DNA of 64,000 bases from Halovenus halobia (GTDB lineage Archaea > Halobacteriota > Halobacteria > Halobacteriales > Haloarculaceae): assembly GCF_051414135.1 (NCBI RefSeq), contig NZ_JBLKOA010000001.1, positions 930,001 to 994,000 on the forward strand, in the 5' to 3' direction. The position numbers and the translations under genes are program-made. Shown here piece after piece: positions 16,005 through 24,528 of this stretch (positions are counted from its first letter, which is position 1; every line of letters begins with the position of its first letter). The notes beneath the pieces are model-generated. The model did not search any database, was not told where the DNA came from, and saw only the letters and a list, made by a program, of their open reading frames with translations.

Positions 16005-18233
16005 TTAGTGACCTCCCTCACCTTCTCCGGGCGTTACGCCCTCAGGAACGGTTGCGCCGTACTGGAGTCGTTCCATCCGTTTGTCGAGGACGTTGACGCC
16101 CCACTGGTTGTCGATATCGGCGTAGGCGACAGGTGCCTCGTCTTCTGGGACCTGTTCTGCCTTCGGACTCGGCTCGTTGCCGATGTAGGTGATGTTCGGG
16201 CTCGTGCCGAGGTCTTCGAGCAGCTTGAACGACGATAGCCCGGAGTCCCAAGCCGTGTTTGAGGTGTACTCGTCACCGAAGAAGAACGTGGTCTGTGCGA
16301 CGACTGTCTCGGCCTCGCCGTCGTACAGAACCAGGCCAACCTGTTTTTCTCCCTCACCGGAGGACGGGTAGGAAATTTCCGCCTCGACGCCCGGCGGTTC
16401 GCTCTGGTAGGCGATAGCCGGAACATTCAGGAGTTCGCCCTCCTGTCCGATGACCGAATCGTACGGCGTGCCTGGCGTCTCGACGTTCAGGTCGCCGCTG
16501 GTCACGTAGACTTCCTCGTGGGCTGCCGCACCGGATTCGCCGTTGGCTTCGACGACAAGGTACAGCAGGTTCGCGCCCTCGTCGCTGATAGCCGACGCCG
16601 GCACGGTGAAGGTGACGTCAGTACTGGTTCCTGCTGCCTGGATGGTGACCTGCTGGCTCGCGAGTTCTGTGCCCGCAAGTTGGAGCGAGGCGGTCACGTC
16701 CAGCGTCTCGCCGTCCCCGAGGTCGCCGTCGTAGACCAGCGAGGCCGGAATCTGCTCGCCGTTGGTGTTGAGCACCTGCAGGTCCGAGGATGGGATACTG
16801 CCGAAGGAGCCAATCGAGGAGTTCGCGAAGTCACCGTTCTCGCTCAGCATCGTGTCGGCGACCAGCACTTCCTCGGTGTCGTAGACACCCCACTCGGAGC
16901 CAGCACCGTCACGCTGGACGAGGTTAAGCGAGTAGTAGCCCGTGCTGATACCGCTGAGGTCCGGTGCGTTCGCCGCCTTCTCGGTGTCGCTGTCTGCCTC
17001 GGCGTCCGAGGAGAAGAAGATGTTGGCGTCGAACTTGTTGGTGCGGTCTTCGGTATCAGATTTGGCCTGTCGCTCTTCGAGGTATCGGACTGCGCGGTCG
17101 TAATCGTCGCCGACCTCAGCGTCGAGGTCACCGAAGTGAATCGCGCTCATACCCTGTGCGTCACAGGCGTCCTGACAGGCGACCGTTCCTTTCGGATTGT
17201 CAGTGTGCTCGTCCTGACGGGACGGACACATCGTACACTTGCCCATCGTGCCAATCGGCGGGCGACTGTCGGTCCACCAGCCACGCTCGTCGTAGACGTG
17301 GTCGTTGGCGTCCTGCAGGACGTCTTTGCGCTCCTCGAAGTCCATCTCGCGGAGTTCGTCCGGGGTGTGGTTCGCGTGCTCCAGTCGGTCCATCTCCACG
17401 TCGGGGTCGCCCCACTGGAAGTAGTTGACACCGTACGGACAGGCGACCTGACAGTATCGGCAGCCAATACAGGTCTCGTAGTTCGTCAGCACGAGGCCGT
17501 CCTTTCCGCGGACGTGTCGTGCACGAACTGGACAGACCTTCGCACACGGTGCGTTCGAACAGTGCTGGCACGGTCGAACCAGCTGGTTCGGGTTCTCGGA
17601 CTCGGAATGCTCATCTTCGTAGGTGAAGATGTACATCCAGTTTGCACCGGTCGAGGTCCCGTTTTCGTTGATACAGCCGGAGACGCAGGCAAGACAACCG
17701 TCACACCGGTCGAGGTCAATCGTCATCCCCCAGCGGTGTTCACGTTCGTCTGCGTCGGCCGGCCGGACGCCGTCGACGAGCTGTGGTACCTCCTCGTCGT
17801 TGCCGTTGTCGTAGGTCGCAAAGGCGCTGTAGCCGAGGAAGAGACCAGCTGCGCCCATCTTGTTCATCATGTCACGCCGGGAGACGTCGTCCGCGCTCAG
17901 GTCGACATCAGCCAGCGATTCGAGCAGCGACTCGTCCTCGAAGTCGTCGAGGTCGACGCCCTCGAGGTCGTCGAAAATCGGGCGCTCGTCGGCCTCGAAC
18001 TCCTCTTTGACGTCGTCGTGATACTCGGCGTAGAACTCCTCTTCAGATAGTTCGCCCGCGACGAGTCGCTGGGCATCTTTCGCCATCTCCATCCCGAGGT
18101 CCGCGTCGTAATCGGTGTCCTCGAGCTCTTCGCGCATGCTCTCTTCCCACTGCTCGCCCATCGGGTGGAACGAGTCGTCAGTCTCGTATGGGTGTTTGCC
18201 GTCTTCCGTGTCTTTTGGATTTTCAGTACTCAT
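16005..18233 (-). CDS. Four-cluster [4Fe-4S] protein with internal twin-arginine motif and C-terminal beta domain
   Basis: Electron-transfer subunit of 742 residues. An acidic N-terminal region (1-117) precedes a twin-arginine motif (VSRRDMMNKMGAAGLFLGYSAFA, 117-139), so export or anchoring may start from an internal signal. Residues 165-370 hold sixteen cysteines in four sets (177/180/183/187, 222/225/230/234, 255/258/261/265, 333/336/353/357), as in NrfC/DmsB/PsrB proteins with four clusters. Residues about 400-742 lack cysteines and look beta-rich, unlike typical NrfC-type subunits. It lies in an operon with halocyanin upstream and NrfD downstream. A role passing electrons from quinol to halocyanin is inferred. 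Confidence 0.8.
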   Translation of the reverse strand: MSTENPKDTEDGKHPYETDDSFHPMGEQWEESMREELEDTDYDADLGMEMAKDAQRLVAGELSEEEFYAEYHDDVKEEFEADERPIFDDLEGVDLDDFEDESLLESLADVDLSADDVSRRDMMNKMGAAGLFLGYSAFATYDNGNDEEVPQLVDGVRPADADEREHRWGMTIDLDRCDGCLACVSGCINENGTSTGANWMYIFTYEDEHSESENPNQLVRPCQHCSNAPCAKVCPVRARHVRGKDGLVLTNYETCIGCRYCQVACPYGVNYFQWGDPDVEMDRLEHANHTPDELREMDFEERKDVLQDANDHVYDERGWWTDSRPPIGTMGKCTMCPSRQDEHTDNPKGTVACQDACDAQGMSAIHFGDLDAEVGDDYDRAVRYLEERQAKSDTEDRTNKFDANIFFSSDAEADSDTEKAANAPDLSGISTGYYSLNLVQRDGAGSEWGVYDTEEVLVADTMLSENGDFANSSIGSFGSIPSSDLQVLNTNGEQIPASLVYDGDLGDGETLDVTASLQLAGTELASQQVTIQAAGTSTDVTFTVPASAISDEGANLLYLVVEANGESGAAAHEEVYVTSGDLNVETPGTPYDSVIGQEGELLNVPAIAYQSEPPGVEAEISYPSSGEGEKQVGLVLYDGEAETVVAQTTFFFGDEYTSNTAWDSGLSSFKLLEDLGTSPNITYIGNEPSPKAEQVPEDEAPVAYADIDNQWGVNVLDKRMERLQYGATVPEGVTPGEGEGGH

Positions 18234-18260
18234 TGTTTGTGTCGCAACGGGTCTGGTTGG

Positions 18261-18809
18261 TCATTCGACGATCACTGCTCCGTACATCCCAACCGCAGTA
18301 TGGGGAGAGCAGTAGTACAGTTGGTTGCCGCTTTCCTCGAACGTCTGGGGGAACGTGATGTCCGAGCCTTGTGCTGGATCTCCACTACGGAACTCAGTCG
18401 CACTCGAGTCGGCTGAAACAACGTTGTGTTGCCCGCCAACCCACTCCCAAACGATTGTCGTCCCGGCGTCGACGAGAACCGCCGGATGGTCGAAGGCGAA
18501 TCCGTCGCCAGCACCGACGCTGATCGTCACTTCGCTGTTGCCGGTCTGATCGTTGGCCTGGCCCTCGTAGAGTTTTGCACTGTTGTCCGTCAGATACGAG
18601 TGAACTGCTTCGGGGACGTTCTCGCCCCGGTTCGTACCGCCACCGCCGCCACCGCCGCCACCGCCACCGTCGTCGCCGCCATCTTCACCGCCGTCGCCGT
18701 CACCGCCAATTCTGTTCAGCAACACACTGCTACAGCCGGCAAGCGAAATGGCTGCGGCCGTACTCCCCGCAGCCAAGAACTTTCGTCGGTCACGATCTAT
18801 TCGGGACAT
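18261..18809 (-). CDS. Halocyanin (blue copper Tat lipoprotein)
   Basis: Membrane-tethered type-1 copper electron carrier of 182 residues. The signal has the Tat motif DRRKFLAAG and the lipobox SLAGC (lipidated C26). A long glycine-rich linker (35-60) leads to a plastocyanin-like domain. Copper ligands are complete: H128 (GQHNV), C167, H170 (CSPH) and M175 (GMYG). It is the first gene of the Fe-S/NrfD operon, 27 bp upstream of the Fe-S gene. ATTAAATCC at 18838-18846 is a well-placed TATA box. It is the likely electron acceptor of the complex encoded downstream. Confidence 0.9.
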   Translation of the reverse strand: MSRIDRDRRKFLAAGSTAAAISLAGCSSVLLNRIGGDGDGGEDGGDDGGGGGGGGGGGTNRGENVPEAVHSYLTDNSAKLYEGQANDQTGNSEVTISVGAGDGFAFDHPAVLVDAGTTIVWEWVGGQHNVVSADSSATEFRSGDPAQGSDITFPQTFEESGNQLYYCSPHTAVGMYGAVIVE

Positions 18810-18935
18810 TTGCTTCAGGCGAGCGTAGCGACCACATAGGATTTAATGCTTCGGTTGTGGGTGACACGATTACCGTTAAATCCCGCACTATCGGGTGTGT
18901 GAAGACGACACGCATTTACCACTCCGGTATCTAGC

Positions 18936-19400
18936 TTACTGAGAGCTGACAATGAGCGCACCGCGATGGCCCTGACTCCGGTGTGGCTCACAGATATAGA
19001 GGACAGTTCCTGTTTGTTCGAACGTCTGCTCGAAGGTCGAGCCGGTGTTGCTGAGACCACTGTCGAACGAATCCCCCGGTGTCGAGTCGCTGGTGACAGT
19101 GTGGCCGCTCGTCTGCCACTCCCAGGTGACTGTCGTCCCGGCGTCCACACGCGCAAGCGCAGGACCGTACGCGAAGTTTCCGTTGGGCCCCACGTCGATG
19201 GTAACCGAGGATTGGCCGGTCAGGTCAGTAATTGAGCCATCAACGTTGTTTGCTCCGGAGAGGTGGTCGGCGACAGCGTCGGGTACGTCGTCGTCGAACT
19301 CGATGTCCGATCCAAATGGATTCGAGCAGCCAGCGAGTGCGCCGACAGCTACTGCAGTACTCGCTCGCAACACGTCCCGCCGGTCCAGCGGTGAGTTCAT
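18936..19400 (-). CDS. Halocyanin-like protein with His at the axial Met position
   Basis: Tat lipoprotein (LDRRDVLRAS, lipobox ALAGC with C25) of 154 residues with a plastocyanin-like domain. H100 (TSGHTV), C137 and H140 (CEPH) match the equatorial copper ligands. The fourth position, normally Met in a GMxG motif, reads GHRG: H145, encoded by CAT (18966-18968 on the complement). Such a site may bind copper with altered colour and potential or not be blue at all. It lacks the glycine-rich linker of its neighbour. It lies 127 bp upstream of the other halocyanin on the same strand, and the GNAT gene precedes it. Confidence 0.8.
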   Translation of the reverse strand: MNSPLDRRDVLRASTAVAVGALAGCSNPFGSDIEFDDDVPDAVADHLSGANNVDGSITDLTGQSSVTIDVGPNGNFAYGPALARVDAGTTVTWEWQTSGHTVTSDSTPGDSFDSGLSNTGSTFEQTFEQTGTVLYICEPHRSQGHRGALIVSSQ

Positions 19401-19440
19401 AGGATGTGACGCTTAGAAACAGCAACAGTTGAGCGCTTCG

Positions 19441-20166
19441 CTAGAGATACGCAGAGTCCCACCGCGTCGGCTTGCGGGCGTTGCCACAGCTATCACACTG
19501 GATACGGCCCATCGCGTCCATCGCGTTGGCCTGGTCGTCGCATTTGGTGCACCAGTAGCCGTAGATCTCTTTGCCGTCTTCCTCGGTGTAGATGACCCGG
19601 AACGGCGCAATAGAGCCCTTTTCAGTGTTGTCGTGGTCGATAAACACCGTCCGTTCGGCGAGGTCGAGCGGCTCGATTCCTTCCTGTTCGATCTCAGAAT
19701 AGACGTTTTCGACGTAGGTCGTGCCGTCGATATCTACCTCTTCTTCGCCAACCTTCGAGAGGTCTTTGTCCTTGTAGAAGGTGTTCCCGCCAGCGTTGTC
19801 CGCCAGCACCCGAGCCTGAATGCTGGTCACACCCTGCTCGGCGAGGTGGTCGCGGGTCCGCTCGTAGAGGACTTCACCGTAGCCCTCTCCGCGGTAGTCG
19901 GGGTCGACGTGGAGCCAGAGCAGTTCCGCAGTGTTCGCGTCGGTCTGCCGGCTCTCCGAGAAGGCAACAACCTGTCCGTCGGCCTCTGCGACGAGTAGTG
20001 TCTTTTCGTCGTCAGAAAGCATATCTCTGAGACGGTTCTCGTCGTACCACTCCTCAACTGCACCGTTGATCGCCGACGGCGTCAGTGAATACGAGGTCTG
20101 AAGCGAGCGCCGCGCGACGTCCCTAATCGACGGTCGGTCCTGTGATCGAGCCTGTCGTGCTTCCAT
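19441..20166 (-). CDS. GNAT acetyltransferase with C-terminal zinc ribbon
   Basis: Putative N-acetyltransferase of 241 residues. The GNAT core includes LLWLHVDPDYRGEGYGEVLYE with the acetyl-CoA-binding RGEGYG motif. The C-terminal extension holds two CxxC pairs (WCTKC and QCDSC) that form a likely zinc ribbon. Start at ATG 20166; the frame is open to 20307, but the added part lacks haloarchaeal composition. TTTATT on the minus strand near 20190-20197 fits a leaderless start here. It is 40 bp upstream of the second halocyanin on the same strand, so co-transcription is possible, but a functional link is not evident. Confidence 0.8.
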   Translation of the reverse strand: MEARQARSQDRPSIRDVARRSLQTSYSLTPSAINGAVEEWYDENRLRDMLSDDEKTLLVAEADGQVVAFSESRQTDANTAELLWLHVDPDYRGEGYGEVLYERTRDHLAEQGVTSIQARVLADNAGGNTFYKDKDLSKVGEEEVDIDGTTYVENVYSEIEQEGIEPLDLAERTVFIDHDNTEKGSIAPFRVIYTEEDGKEIYGYWCTKCDDQANAMDAMGRIQCDSCGNARKPTRWDSAYL

Positions 20167-20523
20167 ACCGACTGTTCGGACCGGTGTGCAATAAACGTAT
20201 GTCACTTCGACACACTTTGTCTGTACAGACGGTCGTTGTGTGGTCAGCCCTACCTTAAACCTCCTAAAATACCTCAGTGTGTCGGATATATGGTCAGCAA
20301 AAAGCATATATACTCCACTATCAACAACCTAATTGGAATAGAAGAAAACAGAAAGACAAAAACGACAACATTCAGTGGACAGACCAGTACAGACCACGAA
20401 CGTAACGAGACACCTGTCAATCCGCGACTGCCTGGCCAGTCACCTACCACGTCGGGTCGGCCGGCTCTCCCCCCTCGTCGCCGGTCAGTACGATGTGTGT
20501 TTTCAGCGGGCTCACGCCCGTTT
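20167..20523. other. AT-rich intergenic region
   Basis: This 357-bp stretch between the GNAT promoter and the kinase-like gene contains an A-rich section (20283-20400) with composition unlike the neighbouring genes. The 98-codon plus-strand frame across it has no recognisable features and is probably not a gene. It holds the GNAT promoter at one end and a hairpin at the other. It could be the residue of a transferred element. Confidence 0.35.
20507..20520. terminator. Hairpin at the end of the kinase-like gene
   Basis: CGGGC TCAC GCCCG directly follows the kinase-like stop codon. The run of five T lies on the plus-strand side, so it would best stop transcription coming from the left. For the minus-strand gene it may act only as a 3' end hairpin. 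Confidence 0.35.
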
Positions 20524-21927
20524 TTAGAGTAACCGGTCGTAGACACTCCGCACAGCGTTGTGAAACTGCGTCGCCGTCTCGTACCGTGCCAGTTTCTCCC
20601 GAGCAGTGGCCTTGGCGAGAATCTCGCCGATACCGCCCGGCAGTTCGGGATTATCCGGGCTGAGTCCCAGCGGTCGGTCCTTGAGCACCTGCGTGCGAAT
20701 ATCACTCAGTTCCCCCTCGTACGGTGGGTCACCAGTGAAGGCGGTGTACAGTGTCATCCCGAGCTGGTAGATATCGGTGGCGTGGCTGATATTCCCGTGT
20801 GCTTCGGTGAAATACTCCGGTGCGGCGTAGCGAGGGTCGGTGTAGGAGGCAGGGTTGTCAAACTGCCGGTAAACAGGAATCAGCCCGACGTTGTCGACCA
20901 TTGGCTCCGGTCGGTCGCCGAAGATGGCGGGTGTATACCGGATGCAGTGTGGGTCGATGCCACCGTGAATCCGGTCACGCTGGTGGAGTTGTGCCAGCGA
21001 CGCCGTGAGGTCGAGCGCCGTTTTGACCGCTTCCTCCGGTGTAAGCTTGCCCCGCTCCCACAGCGTCTCCTCGGTAAATTCCGTGACCGCCCACGGCCGG
21101 GGTGAGTCCCCCCAGTCCTGAATACCGACGACACCCGGCGTTTCCGTCGCCGCCCAATCCTCAATTTGTGCACCCAGTGCTCTGTCGAAACTACCGGGTT
21201 CCTGGTCACGGTACAGTCGAACGATGGCGATATCCTCTTGACTCCCTTCGAGTGTGCGTGTGCGCACAGAATGACTGTATCGACTCTCAGTCTCTGGGCC
21301 GAGAAACTCGAACTCGTCGAACTTGCTCTGGGCTTCGACGGAGGCGAACTCCTGACCGTGGGGCATCTCCGCGAGTTGTTTGCGCCGGGAGAACTGCGAC
21401 CAGTTGCGGTTCTGGTCGGGGCTCGATGTCTGGAGATGTTTGTTCTGTGGGGATCCGCTGTCTGAGTCGGTCTCAGACTCTCTGATTCGGTCCAGAAATT
21501 CCCGCGGGACACGAATCATGCCAGAACCGCCCACGTCGACGAGCGTCTCGCCTTCGCCGTCCTCGTCCGTCTCGAAGGTCACTTCCCACGGACGGATGGA
21601 CTGCAGGCGGTTGTACAGCAGGCCGGCCTGCCGGCGGTCGGTGGCGTTCAGCAGCGCCTTCTGTACTGTCGTGTCGTAGCGGTTCTGGATCGTTGCGAGT
21701 GTTCGGAGGACTGCTTCGTGGTGGTCTTGTCGGACCGCCCACTGGGTGAGGCCGTTGATAATCCGTGGCCGCAACTGGTCGTTCGCGCTTGCGGTCTGAC
21801 AGAGAATATAGCCAGCGTGGCGAATCAACCGGTTGTCCGGTGTCGCAAGACCGGCAAACAACGACCGGATGAACGAGTTCGTCTCGACGCTGTCTCGTCT
21901 CTCCGGTTGCTTGCCCTCCGATGCCAT
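20524..21927 (-). CDS. Protein-kinase-like protein with degenerate active site
   Basis: Protein of 467 residues. The N-terminal part (about 15-115) is helical and repeat-like. Residues about 205-465 form a protein kinase fold: APEYF at 369-373 and DIYQLGMTLYTAFTGDPPYEG at 385-405 are clear. Key catalytic positions are changed: the VAIK lysine region reads IAIVRLY (R237), HRD reads HGG (321-323) with DPHC following instead of KPEN, and DFG reads DNV (345-347). It is therefore probably a pseudokinase, acting by binding rather than phosphorylation. Start at ATG 21927. It is divergent from tupA across 113 bp. Confidence 0.75.
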   Translation of the reverse strand: MASEGKQPERRDSVETNSFIRSLFAGLATPDNRLIRHAGYILCQTASANDQLRPRIINGLTQWAVRQDHHEAVLRTLATIQNRYDTTVQKALLNATDRRQAGLLYNRLQSIRPWEVTFETDEDGEGETLVDVGGSGMIRVPREFLDRIRESETDSDSGSPQNKHLQTSSPDQNRNWSQFSRRKQLAEMPHGQEFASVEAQSKFDEFEFLGPETESRYSHSVRTRTLEGSQEDIAIVRLYRDQEPGSFDRALGAQIEDWAATETPGVVGIQDWGDSPRPWAVTEFTEETLWERGKLTPEEAVKTALDLTASLAQLHQRDRIHGGIDPHCIRYTPAIFGDRPEPMVDNVGLIPVYRQFDNPASYTDPRYAAPEYFTEAHGNISHATDIYQLGMTLYTAFTGDPPYEGELSDIRTQVLKDRPLGLSPDNPELPGGIGEILAKATAREKLARYETATQFHNAVRSVYDRLL

Positions 21928-22040
21928 TACTACACGTAGACACCTGCTGGGTAAGAATATTGGCCGAGTCGACAACGAACTGCCACGTTTCAGGACTGGG
22001 AAAACACTGAAGTCAATCCGCTGCGACCGTTGTATCTAGT

Positions 22041-22952
22041 ATGGTACAACGGCGGACGTTTCTCGGACTACTCGCGGGAGGGGCAACGGCAGCACTCGCT
22101 GGCTGTTCACTCGGAAGCACTGCCAGGGGGGATGGTGCTGTTGCCGGCGAGACACTGACACTCACGACGACAACGAGTACCTACGACACTGGATTACTCG
22201 ACGAGGTGAACGCGGCGTTCACCGACGAGTTCGGTGCAAAGGTCGATGCGGTGGCCCAGGGGACCGGCGCCGCGCTGGAGACGGCACGCAACGGCGACTC
22301 CGACGTGGTGATGGTCCACGCCCGCTCGCTCGAAGACGAGTTCCTGCGGCAGGGGTACGGCATCAACCGGCGGGACCTGATGTTCAACGACTTTGTCGTC
22401 GTTGGCCCGGAGAGCGACCCGGCGGGAATCGACGGACTTGGGAGTGCGACCGAGGCATTCCAGACAATTGCAGAGAGCCAGTCGACGTTCGTCTCTCGGG
22501 GGGACAACTCCGGCACGCACACCAAAGAACTCATCATCTGGGACGAAGCGGATGTCGAACCTGGCGGAGCGTGGTACCGCGAGACCGGGAGCGGCATGGG
22601 CGAGGCGTTGAACCAGGCGAACCTCAGCGAGGCGTACACGCTGTCGGACCGCGGGACGTTCATCTCCCAGCGTTCAGAACTCGACCTCGGGATTCGCGTT
22701 CAGGGGCCAATCGAGGACGGACCGGAACTGCTCGCCAACCCCTACGGCGTGATTGCGGTCAACCCCGCGGTCCACGAGAGCGTGAACTACGACCTGGCGA
22801 TGGCATACATCGGCTTCGTCACCTCGCCACAGGGCCAACAGCTCATCGAAGAGTACACCGTCGACGGGAACCAGCTCTTTTTCCCGCGGGCACTGTCGGA
22901 AGACCCCGACTTCCAGCAGTACGTCCCCGAGGGCTGGGACGCGGATAACTGA
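22041..22952 (+). CDS. tupA: Tungstate-type ABC transporter, substrate-binding lipoprotein
   Basis: Extracellular oxyanion receptor of 303 residues. A Tat signal (QRRTFLGLLAGG) with lipobox ALAGC anchors it outside the membrane. The mature start LTLTTTTSTYDTGLLDEVNAAF and the motif SRGDNSGTHTKEL match TupA, which binds tungstate with high selectivity over molybdate; the TTTSTYDTGL stretch belongs to this group rather than to ModA or WtpA. It heads a tight plus-strand operon with the permease, the ATPase and a ModE-like regulator. Tungstate preference is inferred from family, not from a measured property. Confidence 0.88.
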   Translation: MVQRRTFLGLLAGGATAALAGCSLGSTARGDGAVAGETLTLTTTTSTYDTGLLDEVNAAFTDEFGAKVDAVAQGTGAALETARNGDSDVVMVHARSLEDEFLRQGYGINRRDLMFNDFVVVGPESDPAGIDGLGSATEAFQTIAESQSTFVSRGDNSGTHTKELIIWDEADVEPGGAWYRETGSGMGEALNQANLSEAYTLSDRGTFISQRSELDLGIRVQGPIEDGPELLANPYGVIAVNPAVHESVNYDLAMAYIGFVTSPQGQQLIEEYTVDGNQLFFPRALSEDPDFQQYVPEGWDADN

Positions 22953-22957
22953 CCTTT

Positions 22958-23722
22958 ATGATAGCGACAGCGCTGTGGCACAGTATGATGGACTGCGGAA
23001 TGGCGCTGTTCGAGGGTGTAGCTCACCTGCTCGACACAACCCGCCTGCTCGTCACCTTCCCCTTCGAGCGCACCTACGTCCAGAGCATCATCGTTGTCTC
23101 ACTGTACGTCAGTCTCACGGCCGTCCTGTTGAGCACGCTCGTGAGTCTGCCGATTGCGATGCTCGTCGGCTTCGCCGACTTTCCCGGCAAGGGTGTTGTC
23201 GTCGCTATCATCAATACCGGGATGGGCTTTCCGAGCGTCGTCGTTGGGTTAGTCGTGCTCTTTGCAGTCTCGAATCAGGGACCACTGGGAGCTCTCGACC
23301 TCATCTTCACGACGGAGGCGATGATTCTGTCACAGTTCGTGCTGGCGACGCCGGTCATCACGGGCGTCAGTCTAGCGGCCGTCACCAGCGTCGAACAGGG
23401 AGTTCGTGACGCGGCCTATGCGACCGGCGGTACCCGAATCGACGTGGCGCTGGTCACGATCAAGGAGGCCCGCTACGGTATCGTGACGGGTGTGCTCGCG
23501 GGACTCGGCCGGGCAATCAGCGAGGTCGGGTCGGTGCTCATCGTCGGGGGCAACATTGCCAGAGCCGACGGCACTTCAGTCACCCGGACGCTCACCACAG
23601 CAATCCAGCTCGAAGCCCGGCAGGGACAGTTCGACACGGCGCTGGTGCTGGGCGCGATTTTGCTCGTGCTTGTCCTGCTCGTCAACGGACTCGTGCTCCG
23701 ACTCGGAGGTGGGCGAACGTGA
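22958..23722 (+). CDS. tupB: Tungstate-type ABC transporter, permease
   Basis: Integral membrane subunit of 254 residues with five to six helices. The coupling-loop (EAA) region reads GVRDAAYATGGTRIDVALVTIKEARYGIVTGVLAGLGRAISEVGSVLIVGGN, close to TupB proteins. It starts 5 bp after tupA ends and overlaps tupC by 4 bp, so coupled synthesis is likely. The start could also be a later ATG at 22985 or 22999 because the first 25 residues are not membrane-like; I kept the first ATG. Confidence 0.88.
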   Translation: MIATALWHSMMDCGMALFEGVAHLLDTTRLLVTFPFERTYVQSIIVVSLYVSLTAVLLSTLVSLPIAMLVGFADFPGKGVVVAIINTGMGFPSVVVGLVVLFAVSNQGPLGALDLIFTTEAMILSQFVLATPVITGVSLAAVTSVEQGVRDAAYATGGTRIDVALVTIKEARYGIVTGVLAGLGRAISEVGSVLIVGGNIARADGTSVTRTLTTAIQLEARQGQFDTALVLGAILLVLVLLVNGLVLRLGGGRT

Positions 23723-24525
23723 GCCTCGCAACCACGAGCGAGCAACAGCAGTCGTCTCTCGAACGACTCCGACTCGACGGTGTCAGCCACGGCTTCGACG
23801 GCACAGGCGTGCTCGACGACGTGACGCTCTCGGTCGAGCAGGGTGAAATCGTGGCGATAATCGGTCCCTCGGGGACGGGCAAGACGACGCTTCTGCGCTT
23901 GCTCGCGCTCTTCGAGGAGTCCGACTGCGGAACCATCTCGCTCGGCGAAGCGGACATCTGGGCGCGTTCGGGTGACGAGCGTCTCGCCGCCCGGCGGCGA
24001 ATCGGGATGGTGTTTCAAGAGCCGAACCTCTTCGACGCGACCGTCCGGCGAAACGTCGCCTACGGCCTCCATATTCGACGCGGCTGGCGCGAACGACTCC
24101 GGGAGCTGGTCGCCCGGTTCGGAACCAATGAGGCCGACCCCGCCGTCGCCGAGGCACTGGAAACGGTCGGGCTGGACGACGTACACGGCCAGCAGGCCGA
24201 CTCGCTGTCGGGCGGCGAGGCCCAGCGGGTCGCCTTCGCCCGCGCACTCGCGTACGACCCCGATTTTCTCCTGCTCGACGAGCCGACTTCCGACCTCGAC
24301 CCCCGGAACACGGCGGTGCTCGAAGAAGCGATGGAGACTGCCCGGTCGGAGGACCGCGGTGTGGCTATCGCGACCCACGATATGAACCAGGCCGAGCGCG
24401 TCGCCGACCGGGTCGCGGTGATGCTCGGCGGCGAACTCATCGAAGTCGGGCCGACCGACCGGGTCTTCGAGAATCCACACGACGAGCGAGCCCGGAAGTT
24501 TATCGACGGGGAGTTAGTCTACTGA
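23719..24525 (+). CDS. tupC: Tungstate-type ABC transporter, ATP-binding protein
   Basis: ABC ATPase of 268 residues with Walker A (GPSGTGKTT), Q-loop (VFQEPNLF), signature (LSGGEAQRVAFARAL) and Walker B (FLLLDEPTSDLD) followed by the H-loop (ATHDMNQA). The start is a GTG within the tupB stop. No C-terminal TOBE domain is attached; two TOBE-like domains occur instead on the next protein, the ModE-like regulator. It powers the import of tungstate or related oxyanions with TupA and TupB. Confidence 0.9.
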   Translation: MSLATTSEQQQSSLERLRLDGVSHGFDGTGVLDDVTLSVEQGEIVAIIGPSGTGKTTLLRLLALFEESDCGTISLGEADIWARSGDERLAARRRIGMVFQEPNLFDATVRRNVAYGLHIRRGWRERLRELVARFGTNEADPAVAEALETVGLDDVHGQQADSLSGGEAQRVAFARALAYDPDFLLLDEPTSDLDPRNTAVLEEAMETARSEDRGVAIATHDMNQAERVADRVAVMLGGELIEVGPTDRVFENPHDERARKFIDGELVY

Positions 24526-24528
24526 GTT

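Noticed and set aside
16518..18050. 510-codon open frame on the plus strand opposite the Fe-S gene
   Set aside because: It is an antisense shadow of a cysteine-rich, GC-rich gene and has no protein family features.
20236..20532. 98-codon frame in the A-rich intergenic region
   Set aside because: Composition unlike other proteins of the window, no start signals or motifs; probably non-coding.
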